This document shows, piece after piece, positions 29,101 to 44,100 of a stretch of 64,000 nt of DNA. The DNA lies in NCBI GenBank assembly GCA_963576735.1, contig OY755179.1, positions 1,984,001-2,048,000 on the forward strand, read 5' to 3'. The notes under the pieces were generated by a model. It was given only the letters and a program-made list of their open reading frames with translations, made no database searches and was not told where the DNA came from. The DNA is from Bedellia somnulentella (Eukaryota > Arthropoda > Insecta > Lepidoptera > Bedelliidae). How positions within the stretch are numbered: the first letter of the stretch is position 1; the number at the start of each line of letters is the position of its first letter. The position numbers and the translations under genes were made by a program.

Positions 29101-32100
29101 CTATCTTTTACGCACTTACTTAGTATCGTATACTGCCATCTCATTCTAACCGTTATCGTGTCGATAACTCGTGTTTGACCTTCAGAATGAGAGAGATCGT
29201 CAGCGTGCTGCTCTTGCTGCCGAAACAGATGAGCAAAGAGAAGTTCACCTATCACAAATGCGAAGAAACACTCTTATATATATGTAGCGTTGAGTCGTGT
29301 AAAATCCCTTGATGAGATGGCTTTAAGTGATATAGATTCAAAGAAATTACTTAACCATCCCCATGACGAAAGAGCCTTGATTGAAATGACCAGGATGAAA
29401 AACATGATGTTGCAATATATATTTTTTTCTTCAATATAATTAAGAGTAATTTATTCATGTTTTTATATACTTTTTGTTCAATAATTTATTAACTCTGTTT
29501 ATTACTAATAAAAAAACTTTATTAACATATATTGATAAATTTCTGTCTAGTATTGATAACTTTACATACATACTTATATTTCAAACTAAGAAACCTCCTT
29601 TTTTTCGAGTCGGTTAAAGAACTTAAACCTTCTCCTGAATGTAATAGCATAAACTGATAACTCTTTGTCTAATAATAACTAAGAACCTTCAAACTTACAT
29701 ACATACTTATAGGTGAAACTCAGAAACTCTTTTTTTTGAGACGGTTAGATCACTAAAACCTTGTCCTGAAAGTAACAAGTAGTTTTCTGAAAATCGCATC
29801 CAAATAGCTTAAGCGAAACGCGAGATAATCGCCGACCAACATACAAACATGCAGGTCAAACACAGAACCTCTTTTCTTTTAGAGTCGGTTAAATCACTTA
29901 ACCCATCTTCTAAATGTAACGAATACTTTTCTGAAAACCGCATCCAAATAGCTTAAGCCAAACGTGAGATAATCGCGGACCAACAGACATACATACAGGT
30001 CAAACACAGAACCTCCTTTCTTTTTTTGGTCGGTTAAGGCACTAAAACCTCCTAAATGTAACGAATACTTTTCTGAAAACCGCATCCAAATAGCTTAAGC
30101 CAAACGGGAGATAATCGCGGACCAACAGACATACATACAGGTCAAACACAGAACCTCCTTTCTTTTTGTGGTCGGTTAAGGCACTAAAACCTTCTCCTAA
30201 ATGTAACGAATACTGTTTTGAAAACCGCATCCAAATAGCTTAAGCCAAACTCGAGATAATCGCGGACAATTATACATACATACATACATACATACATACA
30301 TACATACAAACAATCGAACTGAGAACCTCCTTTTTTGAAGTCGGTTAATAAGCGGGAGAATATCAATTAAAAATGTAAATGCCTTCGATCTTGATGTTTC
30401 AATCAAACCTTTTTATCATACCAACCATTGCTTAGTAGCATAGCACATAGCAGGTAGCATTTCAATTCTGCTTACTCTCTTTTCTTATCTGCTTCCTGCA
30501 TCAACGGTCTTATGAATGTGTAATAGCAACCGTGACAGCTCCATGGGTAGAATACCGCTTATCGTAGGATAAGGGTTCATATCCCGGGTCGAGCCTACAA
30601 TGTCCAACCAAAACGTGGGTACTCTGAACACCAGGTGACAATGTCACGTGATGTTTAGAAATAATAGTACCTCTGCCAACCCTTACGGGAATATACGGCG
30701 TTAACGTTTGAGTAAAAATGTTTATCAAGTTCTAATTTAATGTTTTTTGACATGAATTCCTCATGTGGGGATTATTACTCATAAATAAAAGATGTTATTA
30801 AAGGAAAGAAAATTTTTTTTTTTCTTCTTTTTTTTTTATACGACGGGGGCGTATACCCGAAGGTCGCGGGTTCGAACCCCGCCAGTGTCGAAATTTCTCT
30901 TTCCTTTAATAACATCTTTTATTTATTATCAAGTTCTACCCTAGTAACAATCATACATAACCCAACTCTTTTATAATTGCTCTGAAACGAACAGTTGCAA
31001 TAATCGATCACAAGAAAGTTATTAAAATTTTCGCCACTTCCTGGACTTCTGCATAAAGCGTGGTTTCTAAAGAAACGTTTAGATTCGTTTTCGGAGTTTG
31101 TGGAGCCGAGCCGTGCCACGCACCAAGTGTTCCAAATAATGCTCCAATACACCGTCAAAGCCTCGATGAACGATTCCCCTTTTCAATGACATGACCTGAT
31201 TTGCTCAATTTATTTAAGGGGACGAAATGCCTCCCTATCGTCCTTGTAGGTACATAGCTATACGCCAGATTTTTTATCGGCATTGAATAAAACATGCTCC
31301 GCTCCATTATACACTGGTAATACATACAGGCTGAGGAGATATCGTGACTACCTTCAGCACTGAAATAGCAACCTCCGTCACGCTAACGTTACGGAGTAAC
31401 TGCTCTTATTAGTTGTCTTTTGCAAGTCATATGAAACCGTTCTTTGTATCCAATTGTGTTCATACTTTAATCATATTTTTTACCTTTGTGATTTAATATT
31501 TCAATTAATGTTATAGGTGGACGGAGATGTCGGACATGATGTGATAACAGCTCTGAGGAGTGATTTAGCCGCCCTCCAGTACAAAAGAGATAAATTAATA
31601 TCAGAAGTTAGTTTTTTTATACTGTTATGTAAAAATTTAATTTAATATTCTATCAGATAATTATTTTTCCTTTTTTTTTCAGACGAGCGACTTAAAAAAT
31701 CAAATGTTATCCCGTGATCAAAGAATTTTAGAGCAACAGGTAGAGATAGATCATCTGCGTGAACAAAATGCACGACAAAATGCCATTATCTCCTCCCTTA
31801 AAAAGAAAATCCAGGATCTGGAAGAAGCGCAGAGAAACCTACAAGCGTTGCAATCTCGCAGTGACTTGAGTCTCCACACTCTAGAGCGAGATAACCGCTA
31901 CTATGAAGAAAAAGTTAAAGATCTGGAAAAGAAGCTGCGTTCACTTGAGTTGGAGTGCAGTACTGAGGAGCACCAGAAAGAAAATGCTCGTTGCCAGTTT
32001 CATGATTTAGTGCGGCGGCTCTCCGTGGCTCTAGACGCTGAATTTTGTGATGCCAGTCACACACATTCTCCCGAAACACTTATTATAAAAGCCTCGGAAT

Positions 32101-35100
32101 TAGTCCAAGAAATAACTAGGTTGAAAAATAAATGTATGAATACCGTTGAAAATTTATCGGGTACGGAACAAGATCTCAGGAGTTGCAGAGATGCTTTGGA
32201 GCGAGCAAATACGGACAAAGATATGTTGCAAAGACAAGTAGCATCTAATTTGTTAGACTTGGAACGATTGCGACAGGAAAAAGAGTCACTGGCTGTGCAG
32301 AACCGAGTACTGGACAGGGAGTTGCACGAGGCCAGAGAAAAACTCACACATTGTTCCAAGAATTTAAATGTTGTTACTGACAATGTTACCCAAAATGAAT
32401 CAATTATTATTCAGCTAAAAGGTTAGGTTTAATTTATGCAATAATGTAAGTATATTTTAAGTCCTCAACTAAATTCAAATGACGTAATTGCAGAGGATCT
32501 AAGGCATCGAGATGAAAAGTACCAGCGACTGCAAACTGAGTTCAGGAACACAATGGAGTCCATCGCCATTCTACTTAGTTTGCCAACTCGGTTTGTAGAA
32601 GCTCACGAAACAACCATCAAGGACAGGATCAGAGAAATACTCAGTGACAACAAAGATAAATCTGTGGTAAGAATTCATAATTGCCTTAATCCCTGTTTCC
32701 TACCATTCCATGTGCCATTCCCAATGCAGAGGATCTTACTCGTTGTCCAATATAATGGAAATCTACGATCGGAAATTTTCACGGGCGGGCTCTTTAATTG
32801 TGTGTAAATATTATCGTGTTACTACTTATTATTTTACTATCTTTTGCTTCAAAGGGTTACGTTTTTTATTTGTTTAATTGTTTTATTTGTTTGTTATGTT
32901 TTTAATTTAAATTCTTGTATACTTACTGAAAAAAAAACTATTTAATCATGTATCATTTAACAATTTTATTTGGGTTGAATATTAACTCAATTTTTAATAT
33001 TCTTATTCCAATAACCAATGACTTATGACAATAACTAAAGTAATAAGATTATATAATTTCAGCAAATAGAAGCGCTACGCGACAAATTAAATATGGAATC
33101 GCAGCAACTCAATAGAACATCACATTTACACGAGCAGACGAACACCAGGGTCAGGATGCTGGAAGATGAACGGAACATCCTCGAAGCCAAAGTGCACAAA
33201 CTGGAGTCTGAACTTCACGGGGTGGAAATAAGCAGGGATAACTTGCGCAAAGATAAGGCCAATGTAAGTTGCTGGATAAATTGTTTGGGCAAGTATAAAC
33301 CGCACAATTAGTACAACAGCATGTAAAACAGTGGTAGTATAAATACGAAATAACATGAAAACATAATATTGAGATATATTGTTTAAGCTGTATGTCCCCG
33401 GAAGGATGCCAAAAGTACTAAACTAGTTAATATCACATAACTTTTTCCCACCTGATGCCTAGAGTACTCATTGTTTTGCTGGTTAAAGAACCCACGTGAA
33501 AAGGGACAGATGCCCATCGCCACTTAATCAACTGATTCAGGATTCAATATAACTATGACATACTTGATGTTTTCTCATATGGTTACAACCCTATTGTTTC
33601 AACTTCTTTCCACTTTACTGAGCTATCAAGATTGCTATTGAGTAAAATAATTTTAACCAAAACCAAAACAACGATCAATCTAGTGGACGACTGGAATTAA
33701 GGGCAAAATAAAGCAAATTGTCGTGTTATTGTAATGCTTTCAAGTCATGCTTGTGTTGTACTTCCTCTTTAGTATAATCCTCTGTGATTCAATAAAAATT
33801 ATAAATATTTTATCGTTCCTCAGTACTCTAGCCTGTAGAAAAAAGACACATTAACGTTATGTGATAAATATGATGAATGTCATCCATTTAGGAAACGCAA
33901 AAGATAAATCATACAAATAATATGTAGGTAGTTATTGAATATAGCGCATTGTTGCAGTTTGTTGCATTCCTCGAGAGGCTGGGCAGGACGCTGAATATGG
34001 ATGAGCTGAGCCAAGACATCGGCTTAGAGTTACATACAGATTCCATCATTCATCGCGCCGAGCAACTCGCCAGACTCGAGAGCGATAAAATTGTCGATAA
34101 GGTCAGCTGAATACTTTCCTATTGATTGCTTCGCGTTTTTGTTAAAATATAATAAAAATATAAAACTTTATTAAACAAGTCATGACAGAATAGTGGTGCT
34201 AAATACGATTGTGAGTTATGCATGTCTGCCACTGATGGCGTGTACATATGAATTTTAAATTAGCGTTTAAAATAAATAAACTTTAAATTTCATATTCATT
34301 TACTCGTTCACGAGGTTTTCTAAAGTAAAGTTGTTTAAGTAAAATTTATGTTATTTTGTGTCAATATGTAACATTAAATGTTACAATAATACAATAAATT
34401 TAATTATTTTTGAACTGGCTCACGATGTAAATTATCTTATTTAAATTTACGAGTAGAGAGAAAGAGTAGTATCTCTTTAAAATTGTTTAGCGTATATAAA
34501 TGTCTTTTCAGTAAAACCATGTTTGTCTCTGTTGTTTAACGTTAAAAGTTCATAGTTAGTTCATTAAACACAACATAAAATATTGTGTCAATATTAATAA
34601 TTTTTGTAAATATCCTTTAAGAAGCTGGGATTTGATTCCATAAAGAGGTATATAACGCAAATTTACTGATGTTATTACAAAGATACATTTTTTAAACAAA
34701 AAATGTACAATGTCTTCTTCTTAAGGACTTAATTTCGAAGAGCTGGTTTATTTTATGTGATGTATATTTGTTGCGACCTGATAGTCCAGTGGGTAGAACA
34801 CCCGCCCGAAAACAGAAGGGCGTGAGTTCCAATCCTGGGACGGGCCTACACCAATTTGTCTTTTCTAAAGTCATATGTGTGGTTAATTTATCATGGTTGC
34901 TAATGGTGAGGGAAAACTTCGTGAGGAAACCCACATGGCTGAGTTGTACTTAGTCATGTGACAGTGTATTCGTACAAAACGGCGATAGGCCTGCCCCCTA
35001 TCACGTGAGAACACTGTCCATGCAAAACGTGGGTACTCTGAACGCCAGGTGACAATGTCACGTGATGTTCAGAAGTATTAGTACCTCTGCCAACCCCTTC

Positions 35101-38100
35101 GGGGATAAACGGCGTGAACGTTTATGTTATGTTATGTTATGTATATTTGTGTAGTTGCTGTATTACGGATATTACGGCACGCTGCCAAGACTTCGCAGAG
35201 AAAGATCCTTCCATGATTTACCTTACATAAAAGAAGTAAGAATTATTCAAGCATGAATTAACATTATCATTCATCATTATCATCGAATGCTTTCGTCTCA
35301 TTCATCGTATGATTTAGATAAGATCACTCAACCCATCTTTGCACGAAATTCATAATATCTCTCACCAAACTACAAATGAAGTGGATATAACACGACACGG
35401 TAGAAAAAAAGGTAGCAAATGAACGCATAGTGTAATAATAATAAGCGAAGTTAGTCTAAGTTAGTAATTCGTAATACACTTTAGATGTATATTGGAAATA
35501 TGTTTTTAATTACGAAACATAGCAGTTTCTTTTTAGCCTCAGTGGTTTCGCCTCAAAATGTTGCTACTCAGCACAGTAAATAAATATTCGATGATTTGTT
35601 TATGTTGAACTATTTATTTAGTACTTTGAATTGAGCACCCTTGGGCAAGCATGTGGAGAAACAGATAAAACGTAGCAAGTGGGTATATTTTCCTAATATT
35701 TCAGGTAGATACCTCTAAAACTGTACTCGTAATCAAATGCGGTAAGAATAAAATTGACCGTATCGCTTTCAGACAGCTGTGGTGTACCAGCTGCAACGCC
35801 GTATCCGCATCCTCCGAGAACAAATACAAAGAAAAGACTTGCACCTGGACTTGTTGCGACGCAAACTGACCGTGCAGGTAATCAACGCTTATTACCTCGG
35901 TTGATTGATAATCATCTTCAAACCTTCCATCAATCAATCAATCATAGTCCGTATGTCCCCCCTCATAGAGTACGGGAATAAGATTAATTATGCCATAGTC
36001 AACATTTTGTCCATTCTTAAGCGGACTGCAACAGTGTTCGTCATTTTATATGATATTAATGTGAATCCCAAAAAGAGTAGCTGGAGCCTCAGAATTTCAA
36101 ATTCTTCAGGTGCTTTTGGTTTGCAACTTGAGTAAGAAAAATTTTGTAAAAGTAATAACTATAGCCACCATGTAGAACAATCATTTGGTGATGAATTTTC
36201 TGTCATGGTACCAATCAATCACTCAAATAGCCCTGTACCTTTCACCACGTTATACACATACAGAAAGTTTTCGTAGTTAAATCCTATACATACAGAATAC
36301 TGCACCGACACTATTCAGTAAACAGAAACGTGACCCACTTGATCATTGTTTTTCTCCAATTGAAACCCCAAGCGATTCGGTTGGAGACCCATCACCAACG
36401 ATATTTTATTTCTACCATCTTGTCCCCTATCAACTTCTAAATTTGGCTGAAGAGTTTCTAGCTCTAAAGCTCTGGCTACCCCTTTTTGGGATTTATGGCC
36501 GTGAGTATATGTATGAAACCCCAAGGATGAGAGCAGTCGCCTGCGCGCCGTGCTGCAAGCTGAGCGTGACGAGGCGGCCGCGCGCGGTAAGAAGCTGGCG
36601 CGGCAGTGCGACCGGCTGACTGCGCAGTTAGCAGATGCGAGGGGGCAGTTGCGGGAACTTAACGTGCAACTGGCTGATGCTGCTGAGTATAAGGTACGCC
36701 GGTATCCTTGAAGGAATTATACAGTCCCTAATACTGAACTGAACTTGTGATGTTTTGGTCAGCGGGGTAGTGCGACCTGCTGCAATGCAGCTTACCGACT
36801 TGATAATGCTTTCACGTGATAGGGGGCAAGCGTATCGCCATTTTATAAGGATTCTATGTCAGATGATTTCAACTAAGCCATGTCGATTTTTGAACGATGG
36901 TTTCGTTCACCATTGACATACTTTATAAATAAATTACACATGTGTTAGCATACAGATGTGTGTGTGTGTGTAGGACCGTCTCAAGATTTATACCTTTACT
37001 TCTCGACATAAGAAACAGCGCTCATTTCAACTGAGCTACCAAGTTAGTATTGTAGTTCTTAGGGGACCATTATTTGAGGAACGTCTGGCCGTTTATATAT
37101 TTCAACCTAATTGCATCCTGTATAGAAGCCTGTACAGATCAGTAAGGGCTCCGTTAGCGACCTTGAGGAGCAAAGGTGTAATTTATTGCTTACTCCTGGA
37201 GCAACTGAGCTACCGTATTCTCTGCCTCCATGCTCAATTGGTAACGTGGAAAAGAGAACTAATAAATAATAGCTTAAACAAATAAATAAAATAAATTAAT
37301 ACGGAAGAGTTAGTCACAAAATAAGTACAACTTAATCACTTGTGTTATGCGATTAGCTTGTTAATATATTTAGTTCTATATAAAACACAAATAAGTAACA
37401 TTTAACACTGAGAAACAATAATGTCATTTTTATTACATAAATTATTGCTCTCAGCGAGATTTGAACCTGCAACCACCGGACCCAGAAGCTATTCAGCTAC
37501 CAACTAGGCCACAGATGACGATATAGCTACAAAGTGGTTTAAACTGCCTGGACCATTTCATGGTTAAGTCAAATTTCAATTTTCAAACAATTGTTTACGA
37601 TAAATTAACTGATCACAGCCCTATTCTTCTAAATTTTGATTGCTCTAAATTAAGAAAAGAAGAAAATAGTTATTCCAGAATAAAATCTAACTTTAATGAA
37701 ATGAAGAAATGCTTGAATTTTGAAGACTGGTCTGACGTATATAAATGTGATGATGTTAATGTTGCTACAAAATTGTTCACTAACAAGCTAATAAACATAA
37801 TGGAAACAAACACTGTACCCAAAAAAATATCTAGTCGGTATCAACCTTTGAAACCATGGATAACCCCAAGCATTGTAAAATCCATTCGGAAAAGAAATGA
37901 ACTTCATAGAGATATGAAAAAACACCCTAATAACTTAGCTAAACTAGAAAAGTACAATAAATATAATCTTTGCTGCAATGAAACCGTAAAAAAGTTAAAA
38001 CAAGATTACTACTCATCAAAGCTGGCCGACTGCTCAAAAGATCCAAAACGCACCTGGGGTATCGTAAAAGAATTAGGTAATATTAATAAACCCAAAACAC

Positions 38101-41100
38101 AACCAAAAAACCTGTTACACATTTGTGAGAGTCCAATTAGTTCTATTAATGCAGTAAACAAATATTTTACTTCAATTGGCAAAGATTTAGCCGACAGCAC
38201 ACTCAAAAAGATTAATAGAAATGACAATGACTTAGCCAAGGATATCAACCTGTGTGACGGTCCAGTTGGCACTCTCCCTATGTTTTTAACAGATGAATCA
38301 GAAATTCAATGCATAATATCAAAACTAACCAAAACAAATACTACGGGATGGGATAAGATATCCACCAAATTTCTAAAATTATTTAGTAATGAAATAGCAC
38401 CGCCACTATCTTATATATGTAATTTGAGTTTTACTACAGGCGTGTTCCCACAACAGCTAAAGAAAGCAATTATATGTCCTATTTATAAGCTAGGAGATAA
38501 GAACCTACCCAATAACTATAGGCCTATTTCACTTTTATGTTCATTATCCAAAATTATAGAAAAAATTGTAAACAGAAGACTCACGCTTTTTCTCGAAGAC
38601 AAAAACCTACTATCAAGCAGTCAGTACGGATTCAGGACAGGTAAATCTACTAACGGTGCTGTTTTAAAATTAACATCTTCTATTACCCGGTTTCTAGATA
38701 AGCATGAAAAGTGTCTGGCAGTGTTTTTGGACCTTCAAAAAGCTTTTGATACGGTGTCTTTACCAATCCTTATCAGGAGACTTGAAAGCATAGGCATCAG
38801 AGGCTTAGTGCTAGATTGGTTCGTGGACTTTCTCACAAATCGGGAACAAAGTGTACAGATAGGTAAATTTGTCAGTGAAAGTAACGAGTGTAACTATGGA
38901 GTTCCGCAGGGAAGTACACTTGGCCCAACGCTTTTCTTAATATACATAAACAGTTTATGTAATTTGGATCTGGGGAATGCTGAAATCACCATGTTTGCTG
39001 ATGATACCGTACTTCTTTTCCATGAAAAAACATGGGAAAAGACTAAAAAAATCTGCTGAAATCGGGGTTTCAAAAGTAACAACGTGGTTGGAAAATAACC
39101 TACTTAGCCTTAATGCTCAAAAAACCAAATTTATCTGTTTTAGTATAAGAAATGAAACAAAAACCAATAAACCAACCTCACTAAAGTTACATACTTATCC
39201 CTGTAATAGGAATCAAATAGATGATACTTGCATATGCAGCAACGTTGAAAGAGTAGGGTTTATCAAATATCTTGGAGTAATCATTGACGAAAATTTAAAT
39301 TGGAGAAAACACAGTGACTATGTTGCTTCTCGTACTAGGAAATTCATTCATGTCTTTAAAAATATACGAATTGTAGGTAACAAATTGCTATTAGTACAGG
39401 TTTACCGGGCATTATGTGAGAGTATCATTGCGTACTGTATTTGTGCATGGGAAGGTGCTGCTAAATCACATTTGATACTTGCTGAGCGTGCCCAAAGAGC
39501 AGTCTTAAAGGTGATGATGAGCTACCCATACAGATACCCAACTGTACGTAGAAACAAAAGTTTTATCAATTAGGAAATTATACATATTAGAGTGTTTACG
39601 TAGCTACCATACAACTGTTCCACCAACGACAAGCAATGAGAGAAACCCTAACTATAAAACTCCATTATGCAATACCACCTTCGCACAAAAGCAAGTAGGA
39701 TTTCTTGCACCATTTCTTTATAACTATGTAAATAAAAAGTTAAAAATTAGAAGTAAAGGTTTAAATGGATTCATCTTTAAACAAACTATAATAGATTGGA
39801 TAATTAAGTTAGACTATAAGGAAACAGAAAATATTTTCTTAATAAGTAAATAAAAAAAACACTTTTTAGATGCACCTAAAATAAAAAGAAACATAGTCAC
39901 AAACACACACACACACACACACACACATACACACACATACTCATTCACTCACACATATATACACACAAGCATGTATAATCCTAAGTTTTTCATTTATTTT
40001 TTTATTGTTTTATACAAATTTTGCTTTCTTTTTTTTATATCATTTTAGCTTCTTTTAGTATGTAATTTTAACTATATTTTTCTTATATTGTCTTTTATAA
40101 TGGGACACGTCGTTATTGCTGATTGTTACCTGGGAATACTTCTCACACTACGGGCAACCCTTGTGAGAATTGTATGTCATTATGTAGTGTCATAATTTAT
40201 GCCAATAAACAATTTTTTTTTTTTTTTAATGGGGATAATGTCCTATAAGCACTCTTGCTAGTATGCGTACACTTTGTCTTCGGAGGCGTTATAAAGATCT
40301 TTAAATGTATAACTAATCAGAGTGTTTTTTGTCAGTAATTGCAAAGGGACCATTGGAAGAGACCTTAAAAAACACTCTAAAACACGTTTTGGATGTTGCA
40401 CTATAAAGTTGATGAGTGAAAATACTTTATATTTTGTATAAGCTATCCTAAAATCCGAAAAAACATAGTAAATAAATCAATCCAAACAACACTAAAACTA
40501 AAATCCCACCACAGATAACAGCCCTAGAGCGAGCCCGCCGTATCGAAGAGCTGGAAAAGAAGTGCGAGGAGCTGGAGTGTGTGCGCGCGCGGTACAGCCG
40601 CAAGGTGGCGCTGCTCAAGGAACAGCTGCGGACCGCGACCGACAGCGCCGAGCAGGGCCGGGCGGCGGGCGGCGCGCAGTTGGCGGCAGCTAGGTAACTT
40701 TTACTGCTATATGTACATACAAGGGATTAGAAATTCCTCAGCAACTTTTGGAAGTTAAGTGGGGAAAAAAAATAATAAAGGTTGTTGGTGATGGGTCTCC
40801 AACCGCATCGCCCAAAAATTCCTTAAAAGCCCCAATACCGTTAGTCGCCTCTAACGTACACCCACCGGAAGAGATGGGGTAGTACTACTCTAAGCCGACA
40901 CTACACAGCTATACTATATACTACTAGTCTATATACTAGCAGTACCATATGTCTCGCGTCAAAAACAAACAAAAAGTGGAGAAAAGCCAGAAAACAACGC
41001 GAGAACTTGAGAAGAATACGCGAATCGCTTCCACATTCTCGTTTCTCGCATGTTTCTAGCGTTCTCGCGAGGTTCTCTTGAGAATGTGGAGCGCTCTTAT

Positions 41101-44100
41101 GACTAGGATATTTTTACACCTTCTCTTGTAGTTACGTCATTACTACTTAATAGAGTACAAATAAAAAAAGAATACTTAAGCAAGAATATGAATGATAAAT
41201 GAGTTTATTTATTTATTTGGAAAACTTACAGCTAAATAATAACGATATAAGTAACAGTACATAGCATCGATGCCAATTAAAAGTTTTCACCAATAGTTTA
41301 TATGAGAGGTAAAATATAATAATTACGCTTAATTTACAACCATTATAGTGCCTATTCTAAAACAAAAACGTATTTATATGTATATTAACAAGTACAAAGA
41401 AATATATATATATATATATATATAAATAATTAATTTATAGTAAAAAGAAACTTTTTTTTTTTTTAACTACCACATAATATATAAAACTCTATTGAGAGCT
41501 TTCTTTTGAGAAATACAAAATGGTAAGTAAACGCTTAACCGTTGAAGTGCTGGTGTTGAAAATATCAATGTCATTATGAACCAAATTGTATTCACGACAA
41601 GCGCGTATCAAAAATGAATTTTGCCTATATCTCGTCTTTGCCGGGGCTACATGCACCATGGACCGCTGACGCAGTGCTAGCTGGTTGGTGCGGAGACATA
41701 TGTGTTGCAGTAGCTCCGGACAGTCAGTTGACCCGTTTGCCACTTTGACAAGGCAACATATATCCGATATGTTACGCCTTATTTCAAGCGGAACAAAATG
41801 ATAAATTTCACACAAAAAGTCAAAAAGTTTATTTTTCAAAATTAAGTTAAATACTAACATTTTTTGAACGTCAAAGTTTTAAGTTAATCGTTAATCCGTT
41901 GCTTCGGAAGGTGTTCGTAAAGAGAAGAAGCAACAAAGAAACTCTTTACATTCACATTTTTTCATTTTTTCAAAAAATGGTTTGTACAATTTCAGTTTAT
42001 AAACATGTTTTTACTTTACAAAAGATTTTCTATGCGACCAAACCAAACGCTAGTTTGACATAATTAAAATAAATTGTCCATCACAAAAACCAATCACATA
42101 ACGTGAGAAGAAAAATCCTCACCAGACAATTATTCCTAGGAATAACGAGGGAAGATTTATAGCTTTACGGACATGGTCATGTGCGCGTTGGGTCCTTGTC
42201 GTTTAAAAAATCTTGAACACTGTAGTAAGATTTCTTTAAAAGCATGGCTCTAGTTGCCTTTTTAAAAGATGCCACAGGCAATTCCAATATGTCAGAAGGA
42301 AGTTTGTTGAACATTTTGAGGGATAGTCCCATAAAGGAGTTACTTACTTTATTAAGTCTCCACTTCGGTACGTTAAGTTTCTCCTTATTCCGAGTGTTAA
42401 CAGTATGCCTATCACTAACTTTACTAAATTGGCCTATATTCTTTTTGGCATACATTAAATTCTCAAAGCAAGGGACAGTTAAAATGCCAATATCTTTAAA
42501 TTTTTCGCGCAACGAATACCTCGACCTTAACATGTAAATAGATCGGATAGCTCGCTTTTGTAAGACAAAAACTTTATGAACATCAGCCGCTTTACCCCAT
42601 AATAAAATACCGTACGACATAATACTATGAAAATAACTGAAATAAACAATGCGAGCTGTTTCTATGTCTGCTATTTCTCTAATCTTACGCACGGCATACG
42701 CTGCTGAGCTCAGCCTTTTAGAAAGTGTTAGTATATGGGGTCCCCATTGCAACTTAGAATCGATTATTATCCCTAGGAATTTTGTCTCTTTCACTAATTC
42801 TACTTTTTCACTGTCAATAACAATATTGGCGTCAACTTGCCTAACATTCGGTAAAGTAAATTTAATACATTTAGTTTTTTTGGCATTCAGAACCAGGTTA
42901 TTTACAGTAAACCAATGCAATACCAGTGAGATAGCTTTATTTACGTCGTCAAGAGATGTAGAGGATCTCGCTACATTAAATATTAAAGATGTGTCATTTG
43001 CAAACATAACTATCTCAGAATACTTTTGTACCATAAATGGTAAATCATTAATATAAATCAGAAACAGTAATGGGCCAAGTATAGAACCTTGAGGAACGCC
43101 CATCTCTATTTCCGATCCTTTCGACGTGGTTCCATTAATATCTACCTTTAAAGTTCTTTTATCAAGATATGATGCCATTAATTTCAGTGCTTGCTCGTCA
43201 AAACCGTAATATTTAAGTTTAGTCAACGCTATTTCCTTTTTTACACAATCAAAAGCTTTTGTGAGGTCACAAAATATACCTAACGCATCCCGGGAGTTTT
43301 CCCATGAATTAAAAATATGTTTCATTAGTGACACTCCTGCATCTACAGTAGACCTACCTTTAGTAAAACCATATTGCTCGTCATGGAATATATTATTTTT
43401 ATTGAAATATGAAAGCATTTGGTTGGACATGATTTTCTCGAAAACCTTACTGAGAACTGGTAAAATAGAAATAGGCCTATAGTTGGTAAAGTCCTGACTA
43501 TCTCCTGATTTATGTAGTGGGATGAGCCTACTTAACTTCATACAGTCTGGAAATTCTCCTATATCTATACATTTATTAAAAAGTATCGTTAAATGGGGAG
43601 CGATTATATTTATTATTCTGTTTATGACGAAAACTGACATTCCTGTTATGTCTTCGGTTTTTTTAAGATTAATGGTTTTAAAATTTTTAATTATATCATT
43701 ACTGTCAACATACTTGAAAGAAAACTGTGCTGTTGTTTTGGTAACATTTTGTTCCAACAACTCAAGAGCTTTTTGGGGACATGAATTTAATTTCTCTGTT
43801 GTCTGAGTGGGGGTATTTATAAAATGATTTTCAAAAATGTCAGCAATTTGTGATCTTGACTGTATCAGTTCATTATCTAATAATAAATTGAGATCATGCG
43901 GGGACTTTAGTTTTCCAGTTTCACTGTTAATTATTTTCCAGACAGTCTTACTCTTGTTAGAAGAATTCTTAATTTTATGTTTTATGCATCTAGATTTAGC
44001 TTCACCACAAACTTTTTTGAAAATTTTTGAATAATTTCTGACATAAATAATAAAATCTTGGTTGAAGTTATAGGACTTTTCTCTATAAATGTTATATAGG

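Noticed and set aside
27845..30370. Calling the compound repeat a Helitron
   Set aside because: The ETDEQREVHLSQMR-like words recall Helitron N-terminal regions, but no Rep/helicase motif and no certain 5' TC or 3' CTRR-hairpin end was seen.
30840..30895. A tRNA gene
   Set aside because: Only the T-arm and a rough anticodon-like stem are present; no D-arm or matching acceptor stem was found.
30919..31158. 79-codon minus-strand frame as an exon of another gene
   Set aside because: No recognisable protein, no neighbouring exons, and its start overlaps the palindromic repeat.
31683..32421. Assignment of the coiled-coil gene to CEP135/TSGA10
   Set aside because: The SPPPERARTRTPDR tail recalls TSGA10, but the HLDLLR block, the LLGVSTLTAVSDVEL block and total length fit CCDC170 better.
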